Source: Myxococcales bacterium
GTDB lineage: Bacteria > Myxococcota > Myxococcia > Myxococcales > Myxococcaceae
NCBI GenBank assembly: GCA_030681895.1
Contig: JAUXRI010000013.1
Span: forward strand, 22,205 to 86,204
DNA: 64,000 nt
Direction: 5' to 3'
Shown: piece after piece, positions 27,006 to 38,097 of the stretch
Layout: the number at the start of each line of letters is the position of its first letter
Position numbering within the stretch: position 1 is the first letter of the stretch
The notes under the pieces: generated by a model
Seen by the model: the letters and a program-made list of their open reading frames with translations, nothing else
What the model was told of the DNA's origin: nothing
The model's database searches: none
Position numbers and translations under genes: made by a program

Positions 27006-28640
27006 ATGAAAACAACCTCAGTGATGGCGGCCGCGCTCGCGGTCGTGGTGTCGGCGTGTGCCGGTGGGTCGTCAAGCTCGACCCCGGAGCCGACGCTCCA
27101 GCTCCTCGAAGTGCAGTCGCCAGGCACCACCTTCTCGGTGCGCTCCACCGTGCAGCTCGAAGCCTACGGGGTCTTCTCAGACGGCTCGAAGGTGCGCGTC
27201 TCGCCGACAGCGAGCTGGTCGTCGTCCGATCCCTCCATCATCGACGTCGATCAGCGGGGCCTCGCGCGACTGGTGAAAGCGGGCCGGGCTCGATTGAGCG
27301 TCCAGCTCGACGGCAAAGAAGGCGGCACGTCGATCGAAGTGGCCGCTGCGACCGCGCGCGCATTGGAGGTCTACCCGACCGATCTCTTCGAGGCTCCGCG
27401 TGGCCTGATGCCGCAGCTGAGGCTCTTCGCGAACTTCTCCGACGGTACGCGGCGCGACGTCACCGCCGAGGCCACCTGGCTTGCGTCTGGCCCTGGCACC
27501 TGGCCGCTGGCGGAGAAGGGGCACTTCCGGCTCGACGAGCAGGGTGACGTGTTCGTGTTGGCCCGCTTCGGAGGGCTCGAGGCCCGAAAGGACCTTCGCG
27601 TCACGCCGCCGGCCGTCATCGCGCTGCGCCTGGAGCCGATGAGCGCGCCGATGCGCCCCGGCCAGTCGATGCCGCTGTCGGCCATCGCCACCTTCACCGA
27701 CGGGTCGAGCCGCGACGTCACCCTCGACGCACGCGTCAGCTCCCTCGACAGCCACATCGCCCGCATCCAGGGGCGCGAGGTGCAGGCGATCGCTCAGGGT
27801 CGTGCGCGTCTCGTCGCTGACTACGCCGGGTTCACCTCGTCACGCGCGGTGATCGTCTCGGCGCTGCAGCTCGTCGGACTCACCGGCTCGATGCCGCACG
27901 CCGACGTTCCCTCGGGCCGCACCTTGCGCTTCCAGCTCTTCGCCGCGTTCGACGACGGCAGCGCGCTCGAGGTGTCGGACTCGGCGCTGTGGCTGAGCGC
28001 CGACGAGCAGCTCGCCTCGGTCGCGCTCGACGGCACCGTGACGGCCCGCAAGCAGGGGCTCGCGAATATCTCGGCACGCTACGGCGGCCAGCAGGTCGAC
28101 TTCACCATTGGCGTTCAGGCGCCGGTCCTCGAGGGCGTCAACGTCACCCTGCCCCAGACCAGGCTGCTCGTCGGCCAGCAGGCCTCGTTCGCGGTGCTCG
28201 GCCGCTTCAGTGACGGCGCGGTGCTCAACCTCACGCCGGTCGCAGTGCTGCGTGCGTCGCCGTTCGTCTCGGTGAGCACGGGTGCCGACCTGGCGAACGT
28301 GGTGGGCCTCTCTGAAGGGCCGGCGACGGTCGAGATCGAAGTGAGCGGGTACGTGCAGGTGGTTCAGCTGAGCGTCACCGCCGAGACGATCGAGCGCCTC
28401 ACCGTCGAGCGGCTGGTGTCCGAGCTCGGCATTGCAGAGCGCCGGGTCCGCGCGTTCGCGACCTACAGCGACAAGGTGGTGCTCGACGTGACCGAGCTCT
28501 GCGACTGGAGCACGAGCGACACGGCCATGGGCCTCAGCAACGCGCCCGGCTCGAGAGGCGAGTTCGGCCAGATGGGCACCGAGGCCGAGATCACCGCGTC
28601 GATGATGAGCTTCCGTGCGTCGTTCTCGCTCAGCCCGTGA
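27006..28640 (+). CDS. Lipoprotein built of bacterial Ig-like (Big_2) repeats
   Basis: A 544-residue lipoprotein: signal peptide with lipobox VSAC (Cys18), then a Ser-rich linker. The rest consists of about six Ig-like units of some 85 residues, each with the Big_2 pattern: a strand near 'LQLEAYGVFSDGSKVRVSP', then a W in 'ASWSSSDPSIIDVD' and a 'G..RLSV' end. Similar text recurs (FANFSDGTRRDVTAEATW; IATFTDGSSRDVT; FAAFDDGSALEVSDSALW). Such proteins are extracellular stalks or adhesins. It ends 6 bases from the convergent lipoprotein gene, so the two terminators must overlap the coding ends. Confidence 0.88.
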   Translation: MKTTSVMAAALAVVVSACAGGSSSSTPEPTLQLLEVQSPGTTFSVRSTVQLEAYGVFSDGSKVRVSPTASWSSSDPSIIDVDQRGLARLVKAGRARLSVQLDGKEGGTSIEVAAATARALEVYPTDLFEAPRGLMPQLRLFANFSDGTRRDVTAEATWLASGPGTWPLAEKGHFRLDEQGDVFVLARFGGLEARKDLRVTPPAVIALRLEPMSAPMRPGQSMPLSAIATFTDGSSRDVTLDARVSSLDSHIARIQGREVQAIAQGRARLVADYAGFTSSRAVIVSALQLVGLTGSMPHADVPSGRTLRFQLFAAFDDGSALEVSDSALWLSADEQLASVALDGTVTARKQGLANISARYGGQQVDFTIGVQAPVLEGVNVTLPQTRLLVGQQASFAVLGRFSDGAVLNLTPVAVLRASPFVSVSTGADLANVVGLSEGPATVEIEVSGYVQVVQLSVTAETIERLTVERLVSELGIAERRVRAFATYSDKVVLDVTELCDWSTSDTAMGLSNAPGSRGEFGQMGTEAEITASMMSFRASFSLSP

Positions 28641-28646
28641 GCGCCG

Positions 28647-30185
28647 TCAGGGAGTGCCGGCTCGCTTGATGGCGAAGTAGAAGTTGGCCGCCGGAGACGT
28701 GGTGCCGACGGTGATCAACATCAGCTCGCCCGTCGGGTGCACGTTTCGCAGCACGAGCGGCAACATCTGACGGTACTCGGCGCTCTCGGTCCCAGCGTTC
28801 GACAGCGGAATGCTCGACACGCCACCGGTGGTGAAGTTGTAGACGTCGAGCTGCGCGCGGCTCGACGTGAAGGCCCAAAGCCGGTCATCGCTGCCGTACT
28901 CGAGCTGGGTGGCGATCACGTCGTCGAAGTCACGGCGGTTCGAGACGTCGGTACGCGAGGTCGGCGTCGCCGAGAACATCGACAGCTTGCGCTGGGCCCC
29001 GTCACTGCGAACGAACAGCACGGCGAAAGCGCCGCTCCGGTACGAGGTCGCGACGTCGGCGACGAAGAAGCCCGACGGCGGCTGCACGAGGTGCTCCACG
29101 GTTTCATTCGACGTGCCCGAGAAGAACACCAGGCCGCGCTTGCGGTTCCACGCGATGAAGGTCGACTGGCCACGGCGCGGCACGAAGTTGATCGCGGTGT
29201 TCGACGGGAAGTCGGAGACGACGGTGAACTCGTCGTCGCCCTTGACGAGGCGGTAGACGGGCGCAGCGTTGACCGTGTCCTGCACGAAGCGGCTGACGAC
29301 GTTGCTCGACGAGACGAAGACGCCGCGGGAAATGCGAGTCGACTGGGTGTCGAAGCGCTCCGGCGGCGCGACGCGGGGGAACTTCACGGTGTCGGGGCCC
29401 GGCAGCGCCACCCAGACGTCTTCGGTAGCGGTCATGTCGGGGCGGCCGAACGAGGTGCCCATCGACGGGTGCACGAGCGGCGGCGACACGGTCGTCTGCC
29501 CCGTCGGGTACGTGTAGACGACGCCACGAATCGGCTCGTTGGCAGGCCTCGACGCGTAGACGAGCTTCGTGCGCGAGACGCCCACGCTGTAGATGCTGAA
29601 GGGCTTCGGCGACGGGTCCGGCAGCCGCTCCATGCAGATGCCCATGGGCGACGTGCAGGGCCCGGGCAACGCGCACAGCTGAGGGTTGGTGAGGCACACG
29701 TTGAGAATGACGATGCGCTGCACCCCGGGCGCCGCGAGGGCGAACGAGCTGGTCTCGATGGTGACGCCGTTCTCGTCGGAGGCGGCCTGCGCGACGCCCT
29801 TCCAGCCCTCGCCGTCACGCTGCCAGACACGGCACTCGGCGTCGGTGTTCGAGAAGGTCGAGCGCGCGGCGAAATCGAACGGGTACGTGATGCGCACCGG
29901 GGCCTTCAGCACGGTCGCCACCGGCTCGACGCGGAACTGCGGGCCAACCCGAAAGCCATCGGCCGGCAGCGGCGTCTCGTCGTCGGCGGCAACCAACGAG
30001 AGCTCGACTTCGGTGCTGAGCGCGCCAGCGGGAATGTCGAGGCGGGCGCCGGCGAGCACGTCGTCGTCAGGCGCGACGAGCGTTCCACCCGCGGGCCCGA
30101 AGCGGCCACTGAGAGCCACGTACGAGGCGGGGGTCGAGGGTGTGCAGGCGATGAAGAGGACGACGACGGCAGTGAGGAGGCGCAT
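28647..30185 (-). CDS. Lipoprotein with an N-terminal ZU5-like domain, function unknown
   Basis: A 512-residue lipoprotein with lipobox LFIAC (Cys14). After the lipobox the sequence GGTLVAPDDDV...LDIPAGALSTEVELSLV resembles the ZU5 beta domain frequent in secreted myxobacterial proteins. The middle has a Cys-rich segment (VCLTNPQLCALPGPCTSPMGIC), and the C-terminal 300 residues are beta-rich with repeated short strands and could form a propeller (values such as LVYASRPAN, DDRLWAFTSSRAQLDVYN). No catalytic residues are recognised. Likely an outer-membrane surface protein. Confidence 0.78.
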   Translation of the reverse strand: MRLLTAVVVLFIACTPSTPASYVALSGRFGPAGGTLVAPDDDVLAGARLDIPAGALSTEVELSLVAADDETPLPADGFRVGPQFRVEPVATVLKAPVRITYPFDFAARSTFSNTDAECRVWQRDGEGWKGVAQAASDENGVTIETSSFALAAPGVQRIVILNVCLTNPQLCALPGPCTSPMGICMERLPDPSPKPFSIYSVGVSRTKLVYASRPANEPIRGVVYTYPTGQTTVSPPLVHPSMGTSFGRPDMTATEDVWVALPGPDTVKFPRVAPPERFDTQSTRISRGVFVSSSNVVSRFVQDTVNAAPVYRLVKGDDEFTVVSDFPSNTAINFVPRRGQSTFIAWNRKRGLVFFSGTSNETVEHLVQPPSGFFVADVATSYRSGAFAVLFVRSDGAQRKLSMFSATPTSRTDVSNRRDFDDVIATQLEYGSDDRLWAFTSSRAQLDVYNFTTGGVSSIPLSNAGTESAEYRQMLPLVLRNVHPTGELMLITVGTTSPAANFYFAIKRAGTP

Positions 30186-30220
30186 CGAGCACCGCTACCA
30201 CGGGTGCAGCAGCACGCACG

Positions 30221-30850
30221 TCACTTCGACGCGGCTGGCCCCGACGGCTCTGACCGGAGCTGAACGACCCGCTTGCGGATCTGCGAGATGACGTCGGGCA
30301 ACGAGCTCTTCTGGCCCATTCGAATCAACCCGTCAGGCACCGCCATCTTCGGGTCGGTGTCGATGGCATAGACGACGAGGCTCTTCGTGCCGTCTCCCCA
30401 GGGCACGATCGTCCACGAGCCGTCGTTGCGGTGGTAGGTGCCGCGCACCAGCTTCCATGCGCGCAGGTAGTGGCCTTTGGGTTCTTCGCGAATGACGGCG
30501 ACGGTGTCGCTCCAGAGATCGGGGAGCGGGAACGGCATCGAGAGCTCGACGTGGCAGAGGTTGCCGACGCCTGCTTCGTCTTTCACCCAGCTCTTCTTGG
30601 TGCGCGGCATGAACTTCCAGAAGAGCTGGCAGTCGCGCAGCACCGGCCACACCTCGTCGGAGCTCGCGTCGACGACGCCGAAGGCCATCGCGCCGACGCC
30701 CTTCCCGCCCGTCGGAGCCGTCTCGCGAATGACGACTTCACCAGCGGCGAGCTGCTTCTGCTCCTGCTCGGTGAGCTGTGGACCGGTGACGGGCTGGGCC
30801 AGCACCGGGAGCGACAGGAGCAACACACTGGAGACGACGACGAAACGCAT
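30221..30850 (-). CDS. Exported START/SRPBCC-like protein
   Basis: A 209-residue protein. ATG at 30850 gives a signal peptide (MRFVVVSSVLLLSLPVLAQ). The mature part resembles polyketide-cyclase/START (SRPBCC) proteins: a helix-strand start with EVWPVLRDCQLFWKFMPRTKKSW, central strands (CHVELSMPFPLPDLWSDTV) and a C-terminal helix (LPDVISQIRKRVVQLR). The family forms a hydrophobic pocket for lipids or aromatic ligands; a periplasmic lipid-binding role is possible. It lies 35 bases upstream of the ZU5-like lipoprotein start on the other side in the same orientation (30185), and may share a transcript with it. Confidence 0.75.
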   Translation of the reverse strand: MRFVVVSSVLLLSLPVLAQPVTGPQLTEQEQKQLAAGEVVIRETAPTGGKGVGAMAFGVVDASSDEVWPVLRDCQLFWKFMPRTKKSWVKDEAGVGNLCHVELSMPFPLPDLWSDTVAVIREEPKGHYLRAWKLVRGTYHRNDGSWTIVPWGDGTKSLVVYAIDTDPKMAVPDGLIRMGQKSSLPDVISQIRKRVVQLRSEPSGPAASK

Positions 30851-30955
30851 GCGCCCACCGTAGCGTGGGCAGCCGCCCGGCGGCCATGGGTGCTCCGACG
30901 CCATCTCTGGAATGCGAGTGGACACCGCCTGCCGAGTGCGGGAGGCGAGGCGACG

Positions 30956-31606
30956 ATGGCCCCTGCCCGCACGATTCACTGCACCGACGGCGTCGCCTGG
31001 CTTCGCGAGCAGACCTTCGGCGCGGAACATGCCGTCATCACCTCGCTGCCCGACGTGTCGGAGCTGGGGCTGCCGTTCGAGGCCTGGCGCGAGTGGTTCA
31101 GCGACACCACCCAGCTCATCTGCGAGCGCCTGGCACCGACGGGCGTGGCGCTGTTCTTTCAGACGGACATCAAGCGTGACGGGCGCTGGGTCGACAAGGG
31201 TTACCTCGTGCAGCGCGGCGCCGAGCGGGCCGGGAGTTTTCAGCTCTTCCACAAAGCCGTCTGTCGCGCTCCGGCTGGCATGACGACGTTCGGCCGGCCC
31301 GCGTGGGCGCACCTGCTCGCGTTCAGTCGTGAGCTGCGCGTGGAGCCCGGCGAGTCGACGGCCGACGTGCTCCCGAAGCTCGGTGAGATGCCGTGGGCGC
31401 GGGCGATGGGCGTCGAGGCGTGCGAGGTCGCGGTGCGCTTCGCGAAAGAGAAAGCCGGAGCCCGCGTCATCGTCGACCCGTTCTGTGGGCTCGGCACCGT
31501 GCTCGCCGTCGCCAATCGGCACGGGCTCGAGGGCGTGGGCGTCGAGCTGTCTCGAAAGCGAGCCGAGAAGGCGAAGACGCTCGAGGTCAAACCCGCCGGG
31601 CGGTGA
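30956..31606 (+). CDS. DNA-methyltransferase-like protein with an altered catalytic motif
   Basis: A 216-residue protein, start ATG 30956 with a GGGAGGCGAGG ribosome site. It follows the order of beta-class N4/N6 amino-methyltransferases: the catalytic motif position near the N-terminus, then the SAM-binding motif near the C-terminus (VDPFCGLGTVLAVA, then GVGVELSRKRAEKA). The catalytic motif, normally S/D-PPY, reads SLPD here (AVITSLPDVSEL). There is no target-recognition domain and no restriction enzyme nearby. It may be a methyltransferase acting on another substrate, or an inactive binding protein. Its end overlaps the convergent sigma factor gene by 20 bases. Confidence 0.78.
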   Translation: MAPARTIHCTDGVAWLREQTFGAEHAVITSLPDVSELGLPFEAWREWFSDTTQLICERLAPTGVALFFQTDIKRDGRWVDKGYLVQRGAERAGSFQLFHKAVCRAPAGMTTFGRPAWAHLLAFSRELRVEPGESTADVLPKLGEMPWARAMGVEACEVAVRFAKEKAGARVIVDPFCGLGTVLAVANRHGLEGVGVELSRKRAEKAKTLEVKPAGR

Positions 31607-32150
31607 GGGGCTTCCGTCGCGCCCTCGTCGGCAGCGCACGTGGACCGAGATCGAGCACCGTGCCCTTCGAGTCGAAGGAGATGGCGCAGCACTCTTCGAT
31701 GATCGCGCGCAGCTGTTGCCGGCCACGTTGCACGCGGGACTTCATCGTCGCAGGCGCGAGCTTGAGTCGCCGCGCTGCTTCAGCCTGCGTGAGGCCTTGA
31801 ACGTCGGTCAGCTCGACGGCCGACCGGTACGGCTCTCGCACCATCGCGAGAAACGGGAGCACGAACGGCTCGAGGTGAACGAGCGCGGAGACGTCCTCTT
31901 CGGTCTGCGCGAGGTCGACCGCGGCTGCGAGCACGGGCCGGCGTCGGTGGAAGTCGACGACGGTGCCGTGAATCACCGAGGTGACCCAGCCGTGGAGCGC
32001 TGCCGGGTTCTTCAGCGAGGGCAGCCCGCGATACACGCGCAGCAGCGCCTCCTGGATCACGTCATCGATGTCGGTCCGGGGCACGCGTCCGCGCACGGCG
32101 GCGCGAATACGCTTCCTCAGCGCCTCGAGGGTGCGGGGCGACAGGCTCAC
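31587..32150 (-). CDS. ECF-type RNA polymerase sigma factor, SigZ-like
   Basis: A 187-residue sigma-70 family factor with region 2 (DIDDVIQEALLRVYRGLPSL) and region 4 (GLTQAEAARRLKLAPATMKS, then RVQRGRQQLR). After region 4 is a tail, IIEECCAISFDSKGTVLDL, containing CC and resembling the tail of SigZ-type sigma factors. The GTG start at 32150 overlaps the upstream stop as GTGA; a GTG at 32198 would extend it by 16 residues with a 52-base overlap and is the alternative. Its partner is probably the membrane protein immediately upstream, which may act as or with an anti-sigma factor; no classic zinc anti-sigma gene is present. Confidence 0.86.
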   Translation of the reverse strand: MSLSPRTLEALRKRIRAAVRGRVPRTDIDDVIQEALLRVYRGLPSLKNPAALHGWVTSVIHGTVVDFHRRRPVLAAAVDLAQTEEDVSALVHLEPFVLPFLAMVREPYRSAVELTDVQGLTQAEAARRLKLAPATMKSRVQRGRQQLRAIIEECCAISFDSKGTVLDLGPRALPTRARRKPLTARRV

Positions 32151-32635
32151 GTCGTCACCGGTCTTCTCGAGCGCGCGTTCATCATCACCAGGGAGCACTC
32201 TGCACCAAACAGGGCGAGGCCGAGCACCACCGTCACCAGGCCCCTGACGTGCTGCATCGAGGACAACGACCAGCTCGCCGGGCCCAGCACCACCGCCAGC
32301 AACACCGTGCCCATGCCCACGCTCGCGAGGCCGTGCAGCACCGACTCGAGCGGCGAGAGCCCATCGAGCGACCGACGCGACTCCCGCTCGAGCGAGAGAT
32401 CGATGACGTTGTTCAAGAGGTCGACGACAAGCACCCCGATGAGGAACGGCTTCCCCGCGCCATTGAGCAGCCCGAGCGTGAGGGCGATGAAGAGCAGATG
32501 GCGCAGCAGGTGCGTGACGTTCTCAGCGAGACTGTCTGGACGCGCGTAGAGCCGGTGCCGGTACAGATGAAAGTAGAGCACGTCGATCGCGCCGACCATC
32601 GCGATGCCCATCAACAGCTCGAAGGAGAGGCTCAC
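32147..32635 (-). CDS. Four-helix membrane protein coupled to the sigma factor
   Basis: A 162-residue membrane protein of no recognised family. It has about four hydrophobic segments (residues 4-22, 46-66, 94-118 and 128-150), and a basic, His-rich loop after the first (YFHLYRHRLYARPD). The GTG start overlaps the upstream hydrolase stop as GTGA and has a GAGGGGAG ribosome site inside that gene. Its stop overlaps the sigma factor start the same way. This tight double coupling suggests a fixed ratio of the three products. A role as membrane sensor that holds or releases the sigma factor is possible but not shown by any motif. Confidence 0.78.
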   Translation of the reverse strand: MSLSFELLMGIAMVGAIDVLYFHLYRHRLYARPDSLAENVTHLLRHLLFIALTLGLLNGAGKPFLIGVLVVDLLNNVIDLSLERESRRSLDGLSPLESVLHGLASVGMGTVLLAVVLGPASWSLSSMQHVRGLVTVVLGLALFGAECSLVMMNARSRRPVTT

Positions 32636-33627
32636 GGCGCGCTCCCCTCGGCCAGGAACGTGTTCAGCGCTGCGGCGTACGCGTCAGGCGCCTCGAGCAT
32701 CGGCAGGTGCCCTGCGTCGGCGACCCACTGCAGCCGCGAGTTCGGGAGATCACCGGCCAGTCGTTCGGCGATGGCGCGCCCGAAGTTCCCGTCGGCCTCG
32801 CCCCAGAGAATGAGCACCGGGCGATGGAAGGCGCGCAGCCCGGGAACGGCCGCGAGCGTCACCTGTGGATGCGCGGGATCGAGCTGCCACCGGTAGAAGC
32901 GCACCAGCCGCTGCCAACGGGCCGGACTCGAGGTGTGCGCTTCGACGAAGGCGGCCAGCGTCTCGTCGGTCAACGCGTCGGGTGAATGCACCGCGATGTC
33001 GAACACCTCGCGACGAACGGCGGTGACGCTGAGCGCGAGATGGAAGAGCGGACTGAGCAGCGGGTTCGTCACGGCCTCGAGATACGGCCGCTCCGGGGCG
33101 CTCGGCCACGCGTCGTAGGCCTCGGCGTTCGTCAACACCGCCAGCTTCACGCGCTCAGGGTGCTCGGCGAGCAGGAGCTGGAGCGTCGCGCCTCCATGAT
33201 CCGAGCCGACGACGTCGATCGCGTCGATGCCCAGAGCGTCGAGAAAACCGAGCACCATCTCGGCCTCGCGGGGCAACCGGTAGTCATCGGACAGCGTGAC
33301 GCGGGTGTCGCCGAGGCCGAGGAGATCGGGGGCCAGCAACCGCCGGCCCGGCAGCAGCGGCGCAACGTTCTTCCAGACGACGGAGCTGAACGGGCATCCA
33401 TGGAGCAGCAACAGCGGCTTCCCTTCGCCTGAGTCGACGTAGGCGATCGGCGTGCCTCTGACTTCGATGAACTTCTTCTGCGCCGACCACCCGTCGTCGA
33501 CTGGCGGCCCGATGCGGGCATCGGACTCGAGGCCGACGAAGCCCGAACGGGCGGCGAGGGCGCCCCAGAGCAATGCTGTGGCGAGGAGGAGGGCTGACAG
33601 GATGCGGACGACGGTTTTCGCGTTCAT
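32632..33627 (-). CDS. Alpha/beta hydrolase with Asp nucleophile (haloalkane dehalogenase/epoxide hydrolase type)
   Basis: A 331-residue protein. ATG at 33627 gives an N-terminal membrane segment or uncleaved signal (ILSALLLATALLWGALAA). The catalytic domain has the oxyanion segment LLLLHGCPF (HG at 76-77), the nucleophile elbow VVGSDHGG with Asp143 instead of Ser, and the catalytic histidine in DAGHLPMLE near residue 309. Asp as nucleophile is the mark of haloalkane dehalogenases and epoxide hydrolases. It would be periplasmic or membrane-attached. It follows the MFS gene by 49 bases and overlaps the next gene by GTGA. Substrate unknown. Confidence 0.88.
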   Translation of the reverse strand: MNAKTVVRILSALLLATALLWGALAARSGFVGLESDARIGPPVDDGWSAQKKFIEVRGTPIAYVDSGEGKPLLLLHGCPFSSVVWKNVAPLLPGRRLLAPDLLGLGDTRVTLSDDYRLPREAEMVLGFLDALGIDAIDVVGSDHGGATLQLLLAEHPERVKLAVLTNAEAYDAWPSAPERPYLEAVTNPLLSPLFHLALSVTAVRREVFDIAVHSPDALTDETLAAFVEAHTSSPARWQRLVRFYRWQLDPAHPQVTLAAVPGLRAFHRPVLILWGEADGNFGRAIAERLAGDLPNSRLQWVADAGHLPMLEAPDAYAAALNTFLAEGSAP

Positions 33628-33676
33628 GCCGCTCAAGTCGCGGCTGCGCTGGAAGGGATGCCGAAAATCGTCCTGC

Positions 33677-34819
33677 TCAGGCAGACGGCGCGCGAAGGCT
33701 GCGCTCGCGGGCCAGCACCGACACGACGGTGACGACGAGGGCGACCGCGGCTCCGGCACCGAACAAGAGAGAAAGCCGCCCCTCGTCGAACAACGGCCTC
33801 GCCAGCCGGGTGCCGAGTGAGGCGCCGACGAACAGGCTGCCCGAGAAGAACGCGATGCCCGGCCCACGCGCGTGCGGAGCGGCCTGCGTCGCCCAGACCT
33901 GCAGGTTCGCGTGGAACATGACGATGGTGGCGCCCATGGCGAGCGACGCGAAGAAGACGCCGACTGGCCCGGGGTTGATGGCCACCGCCGTCCAACTCAG
34001 CACCAGGAGCGCGCCACCGAACGACATCGCGCGGAGCACCGAGACGCGGCCCGCCGCCCGCTTCGCCACCTGCGACCAGATGACGACCGACACGCCGTAG
34101 CCGGCGATGAGCAACCCCGTCGTCGACGCCGACGAGCCCGAGCGCAGCAACGTCGGCGCGAGGAACGCGAAGAGGCCGAACAGCACGCCGCCCTCGACGA
34201 AGGCGATCACCGCGAGGCGACGAATCGCGCTCACCGAGAGGGCCGCGCGCACGCTCCCGGGCGTGACGGGCTTCGGCGGTGCGAACAGGGCCAGCGACGA
34301 GACAAGCGCCAGAACAGCGAGGACGCCCGAGGCACCGAAGCCGGCGTGCCAGCCGAAACGATCGGCGAGCAGGCCCGCGCCGAGCACTCCCGAGGCGGCG
34401 CCGACGGCGTAGACCGAGTTCATGTCCATCGCGGCGCCCGGACGTTCCTTCTCGGGCACGACGTCTCCAATCCACGCGATGACGGCGGGCACGGCCGACG
34501 CCATGCCGGCGCCAGCGATGAAGCGGGCGACGAGCAACGTCTCGAGCGAGCCCGCGAACACCGACGCCAGGGAGCCCAGCGCGCCAGCCGCCAGCCCGAG
34601 CCTGAAGGTGGTGACGCGGCCCACGCGCTCCGAGACCATGCCCCACGGCACCTGAAAGAGGCCGTAGGCGAGGTAGTACGCGGTCGCCACCGCCGTCGCT
34701 TCCGCGAGCTCGACCTTCAGATCTCCAGCGATCGCCCGCACCAGCGGCGTCATCGCAAAGTTGTCGAAGGCCGCGGCGAAAACGCCCAGGTACGCCGGCC
34801 ACCGCGGTACGGCTTTCAT
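33677..34819 (-). CDS. MFS transporter
   Basis: A 380-residue major facilitator protein with about twelve hydrophobic segments. ATG at 34819 was preferred over an upstream in-frame start because the upstream 29 residues are polar and the first helix follows immediately (WPAYLGVFAAAFDNFAM). The signature between helices 2 and 3 appears as VPWGMVSERVGR, matching the G-x-x-D/S-R-x-G-R/K motif A. Length is typical of drug or metabolite efflux carriers. First gene of a minus-strand row with hydrolase, membrane protein and sigma factor; divergent from uvrA. Confidence 0.9.
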   Translation of the reverse strand: MKAVPRWPAYLGVFAAAFDNFAMTPLVRAIAGDLKVELAEATAVATAYYLAYGLFQVPWGMVSERVGRVTTFRLGLAAGALGSLASVFAGSLETLLVARFIAGAGMASAVPAVIAWIGDVVPEKERPGAAMDMNSVYAVGAASGVLGAGLLADRFGWHAGFGASGVLAVLALVSSLALFAPPKPVTPGSVRAALSVSAIRRLAVIAFVEGGVLFGLFAFLAPTLLRSGSSASTTGLLIAGYGVSVVIWSQVAKRAAGRVSVLRAMSFGGALLVLSWTAVAINPGPVGVFFASLAMGATIVMFHANLQVWATQAAPHARGPGIAFFSGSLFVGASLGTRLARPLFDEGRLSLLFGAGAAVALVVTVVSVLARERSLRAPSA

Positions 34820-34947
34820 GGCGTCGGCAGGTAGCAGCCCCTTCGGTCGGGCGCCGCGCTTTGTACCGCTCGGGTTGCTTGACCCTGAACAGACGTTCCG
34901 CCACAAGCCGGAGCGAAGTCGTCCCCACGACGCTAGGAAATGCGCCC

Positions 34948-37812
<2,865 letters not shown>

Positions 37813-37817
37813 GTGAG

Positions 37818-38057
37818 ATGCGGAAGACTGCCGACGTGAAGATGAGTTCGATTCGGGTCCCTGCCCGAACTCGCGCGCGGATCGCCAGGCTCGCGAAGGA
37901 ACGGGGCGTCACGCACGCGGAACTCGTTCGTCAGGCCATCGAGCAACTCGCGAGCCCGACGCTGTGGGAGCGCATCGCCCCACTCGTCGGAAAGAGCGGC
38001 TCGGGTCGCGGCGGTCTCTCGTCGAGCAGGGCCCACCTGGAAGGCTTCGGGAAGTGA
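37818..38057 (+). CDS. Small ribbon-helix-helix DNA-binding protein
   Basis: A 79-residue protein whose N-terminal 45 residues read as a ribbon-helix-helix domain: the strand MSSIRVPARTRARIA and helices ARLAKERGVTHAELVRQAIEQL. The C-terminal 30 residues are Gly/Ser/Arg-rich without structure. Such proteins are often antitoxins, but no toxin gene follows: the next gene is on the other strand. It begins 5 bases after the uvrA stop (ATG at 37818; a TTG overlapping the uvrA stop is the alternative), so it is probably made from the uvrA transcript and could regulate it. Confidence 0.75.
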   Translation: MRKTADVKMSSIRVPARTRARIARLAKERGVTHAELVRQAIEQLASPTLWERIAPLVGKSGSGRGGLSSSRAHLEGFGK

Positions 38058-38064
38058 CGCTGAC

Positions 38065-38097
38065 GGCCTGACCGGCGAGCTCGACTCCGGTCAGGCC
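38065..38097. terminator. Bidirectional terminator-like hairpin between convergent genes
   Basis: A perfect 11-base stem GGCCTGACCGG / CCGGTCAGGCC around an 11-base loop, just after the small RHH gene and overlapping the stop codon of the minus-strand gene. No clear T-run follows on either side. Confidence 0.7.

Noticed and set aside
28737..30263. 508-codon plus-strand frame opposite the ZU5-like lipoprotein
   Set aside because: Arg/His-rich text without domain or ribosome site, complementary to a convincing lipoprotein gene.
32150..32198. Upstream GTG as start of the sigma factor
   Set aside because: It would overlap the upstream gene by 52 bases and has no ribosome site; the GTGA junction at 32150 matches the neighbouring junction.
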